Assembly (NCBI GenBank): GCA_019752835.1
Contig: JAIELR010000227.1
Coordinates: 1 to 5,328 of the forward strand
Direction of reading: 5' to 3'
DNA from: Gammaproteobacteria bacterium
Lineage (GTDB): Bacteria > Pseudomonadota > Gammaproteobacteria > UBA1113
DNA length: 5,328 nucleotides
Positions 3,535 to 5,328 of the stretch are shown one piece after another. The position numbers and the translations under genes were made by a program. The notes below the pieces were generated by a model that searched no databases, had not been told where the DNA came from, and saw nothing but the letters and a program-made list of their open reading frames with translations. The first letter of the stretch is position 1. Every line of letters starts with the position of its first letter.

Positions 3535-5328
3535 ATGGACATCAATCAAGCTAGCCAATATAGCTTTCCTCCCCTTGGGGGAGAGGGGCTGGAGAGAGGA
3601 GTGTTAAAACCCCTGGTTGCGTTTTTATTCGCAAGCTCTCTATTCCTTGCCTCCATCGGCAACGCATTTGCCACAACGACGTTTATTCCACTTTCTCAAC
3701 AGCCTTTATTAACCGCGACACAAGCTGCGCCTAATCTTTTATTTATGATCGATGATTCTGGGTCCATGAGTACCATCGTTCCAAATTCAGGTAACCTTAC
3801 ACGTCTTCAAGTTGCACAGCAAACAGTGAATGATTTACTGAACAGCTTGACGGGTGTTCGTGTAGGATTGGCGACATTCAATGGTACCAATGCACAAATA
3901 AAGGTGGGCATTAATAATATTTCGACTAATCTCAGTACCATGATCAGTGCCGTCAATAGTTTACAGGCAACAGAAAATACGCCTTTGGCCAATACGCAAC
4001 TCGAAATGGGACGTTATTTTGTGCAAGGGTTTAACAATACACTGACTCTGCACCCTGGTGATTCAAATCAGTCAACTAATAGTGCCTATAATATTTTTAA
4101 TAATACCCCACTCTATAGCAACAACGTCACAACAACGTCGCCCATACAATATTTTTGCCAAAAAAGTTTTGTTATTTTGCTAACCGACGGTGAGCCTTAT
4201 GCGGATGTTCAGCCTGCTGCGAGCACTGGCTTGACCAATTATGTCTATACAGCGGCTACCTGCCCAATTAATCCCAACTCTGATCCAGACTTGCCTAACA
4301 ATACCAGCTTGACCTGTGCGCTAGCGAACATTGCCGCTGCGATGTATGACATGGATTTGCGCCCGGACTTAACGGACCCTACTGGGAATGCCAAGAAAAA
4401 CAATGTGGAAACGTATACCATAGGCTTTGGCGGAGTTACCCCCGCAGGAAATGCCTTATTGGCTGCGACAGCACAAAATGCAGGCGGTGCTTTTTTGGAG
4501 GCGGCAGATACAACCACCCTCGTGCAAGCCTTTCAAAATGCCACCTCGAGTATTTTAAATCAAACCGTGAGTGCGCCAAATACTTCGTTTAACAGTCAAA
4601 ATTTGACGGTGAGTAGTGCCATTTATGAAGCCCAATATAATACGACGCACTGGAGTGGGAGTTTATTTAAATTTCCGGTGAGCATCACTGGAACGATCGG
4701 CGCTGCGCAATGGGATGCGGGGGCGCTTTTAACCGCGATACCTTATCAAAATCGTCTGGTATTTACCTATAACAATGACAGTGCTATTGATAGACCTATT
4801 TTATTTACTACGTTAAGCTCACTGGCTGCGGCGCAACAGTCAGATTTGAGTAGAAGTGCGACCACAGGCGCTGCCGATACTAATGGTCAGCTCCGATTAA
4901 ATTATTTACTGGGTGATCGCACTCAAGAGCAAACGAGCACTAACACAACTAATTTATTTCGTCAGCGCAGTAGCGTATTGGGTGATATCGTCAATTCAAC
5001 ACCAATTTTTGTGGGGGGTGCGGTATCCAATTGGCCAGATATCGCACCTTTTCCAACAGCGGCTAATCAAACTTATTCAAGCTTTAAAGCAGGTATTCCC
5101 TCGACACGAACCCCCACGGTTTATGTAGGTGCAGATGATGGCATGTTGCATGGCTTCAATGCTAATACAGGCCAGGAAGTGATGGCTTATGTGCCGTTAA
5201 GTTTAAGTAACGATTTCAATACCAGCTTGCAAACTCGGCAGGGACTCACACTCTCAAATTCAGCCGCTATTACGCTTGGGTTGCACTATTATACCAATCC
5301 TGTGTATGCGCATCGTTTCTATGTTGAT
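3535..5328 (+). CDS. pilY1: Type IV pilus tip adhesin PilY1, N-terminal 598 residues (3' end outside window)
   Basis: PilY1 is a large exported tip adhesin and mechanosensor that acts with the minor pilins. The frame stays open to the window edge. A Sec signal peptide ends near residue 46 (IGNAFA then TTT). A von Willebrand A domain spans about 67-345 with all three metal-site loops intact: D73-x-S75-x-S77, the TPLA threonine T149, and LLTDGEP with D218. Cysteines are C208, C243 and C261. PilY1 marks follow: THWSGSLFKF (371-380), YLLGDR (457-462), RQRSSVLGDIVNSTPIFVG (476-494), and the propeller segment TVYVGADDGMLHGFNANTG (528-546). The C-terminal propeller with its calcium loop would lie beyond the edge; P. 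aeruginosa PilY1 has about 1160 residues. The ATG is one base after the pilX stop, with GGAG 12 bases upstream. Residues about 12-22 are read through a GC-rich repeat, and a GTG at 3601 (codon 23) with its own GGAG is an equally plausible start, giving a normal 24-residue signal peptide. Confidence 0.94.
   Translation, partial: MDINQASQYSFPPLGGEGLERGVLKPLVAFLFASSLFLASIGNAFATTTFIPLSQQPLLTATQAAPNLLFMIDDSGSMSTIVPNSGNLTRLQVAQQTVNDLLNSLTGVRVGLATFNGTNAQIKVGINNISTNLSTMISAVNSLQATENTPLANTQLEMGRYFVQGFNNTLTLHPGDSNQSTNSAYNIFNNTPLYSNNVTTTSPIQYFCQKSFVILLTDGEPYADVQPAASTGLTNYVYTAATCPINPNSDPDLPNNTSLTCALANIAAAMYDMDLRPDLTDPTGNAKKNNVETYTIGFGGVTPAGNALLAATAQNAGGAFLEAADTTTLVQAFQNATSSILNQTVSAPNTSFNSQNLTVSSAIYEAQYNTTHWSGSLFKFPVSITGTIGAAQWDAGALLTAIPYQNRLVFTYNNDSAIDRPILFTTLSSLAAAQQSDLSRSATTGAADTNGQLRLNYLLGDRTQEQTSTNTTNLFRQRSSVLGDIVNSTPIFVGGAVSNWPDIAPFPTAANQTYSSFKAGIPSTRTPTVYVGADDGMLHGFNANTGQEVMAYVPLSLSNDFNTSLQTRQGLTLSNSAAITLGLHYYTNPVYAHRFYVD
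3568..3600. repeat. GC-rich interspersed-type repeat at the 5' end of pilY1
   Basis: A purine-rich tract with a hairpin CTCCCC/GGGGAG (3569-3574 with 3578-3583, loop TTG) continues as AGGGGCTGGAGAGAGGA. It resembles the CTCCCC-TTGGGGGAG-AGGGGCTGG repeats scattered through many bacterial genomes, which in this frame translate to the recurrent string PPLGGEGL. Here it encodes residues 12-22 of the longer pilY1 reading. Family assignment is from memory of the motif, and only one copy is visible. Confidence 0.6.
3591..3603 (+). promoter_or_regulatory. Possible ribosome binding site and GTG start of pilY1
   Basis: GGAG (3591-3594) lies 6 bases before an in-frame GTG (3601-3603). Starting here the protein would begin MLKPLVAFLFASSLFLAS and have a textbook 24-residue Sec signal peptide cut after AFA. 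The GGAG belongs to the repeat itself, so the repeat may have supplied the ribosome site. The competing ATG at 3535 has a more distant GGAG. Confidence 0.45.

Noticed and set aside
4119..4140. Tandem 11-base repeat (CAACAACGTCA, nearly two copies) in pilY1, a possible slippage site
   Set aside because: Two copies are too few for efficient phase variation, and the frame is intact.
3807..4517. Minus-strand open frames within pilY1 (3807-3992 and 4245-4517)
   Set aside because: They are antisense to an intact von Willebrand A domain and show no recognisable features.

Overview
The window looks like a stretch of a gammaproteobacterial chromosome of moderately low GC (judged by eye; not computed). 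The evidence is the divergent rluD / bamD pair, a classic gammaproteobacterial neighbourhood, followed by a Pseudomonas-type minor-pilin cluster. The AT-leaning codon use and the repeats would fit a member of the Legionellales (Legionella/Coxiella relatives), but this is a guess and nothing here fixes the genus.

Layout. Positions 447 to 1 (minus strand) hold the first 149 codons of rluD, a 23S rRNA pseudouridine synthase cut by the window edge. A 40-base divergent spacer with a good TATAAT box separates it from bamD (488-1300), the outer-membrane lipoprotein of the BAM complex. Seven bases after bamD starts a run of type IV pilus minor-pilin genes on the same strand: pilV (1308-1757), pilW (1754-2737, overlapping pilV by 4 bases), pilX (2982-3533) and pilY1 (from 3535, running off the right edge after 598 codons). 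No terminator separates bamD from pilV, so bamD and the pilus genes may share a transcript. The usual first gene of the cluster, fimU/fimT, is absent at this position, and pilE, often found after pilY1, would lie outside the window.

The four pilus products work together in known systems. PilV, PilW and PilX (with FimU/PilE) form a priming complex at the tip of the type IV pilus, and PilY1 is the large tip-associated adhesin and mechanosensor carried with them.

The unexpected part is repeat DNA at two gene junctions of this otherwise compact operon. The 244-base pilW-pilX gap is nearly filled by nested inverted repeats. It holds a three-hairpin cloverleaf-like block (2754-2817), an AT-rich hairpin with a T run that competes with it (2811-2835), and a REPIN-like pair of inverted GTAG-plus-hairpin units (2860-2917) whose two stems differ by paired, compensating changes. 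The last element sits inside a longer inverted repeat (2832-2939). A second, different GC-rich repeat (3568-3600) lies inside the annotated 5' end of pilY1 and either lengthens its signal peptide or provides the ribosome binding site for a downstream GTG start. I see no wholly new multi-gene system; the repeats and their possible effect on tip-complex stoichiometry are the points most worth checking.
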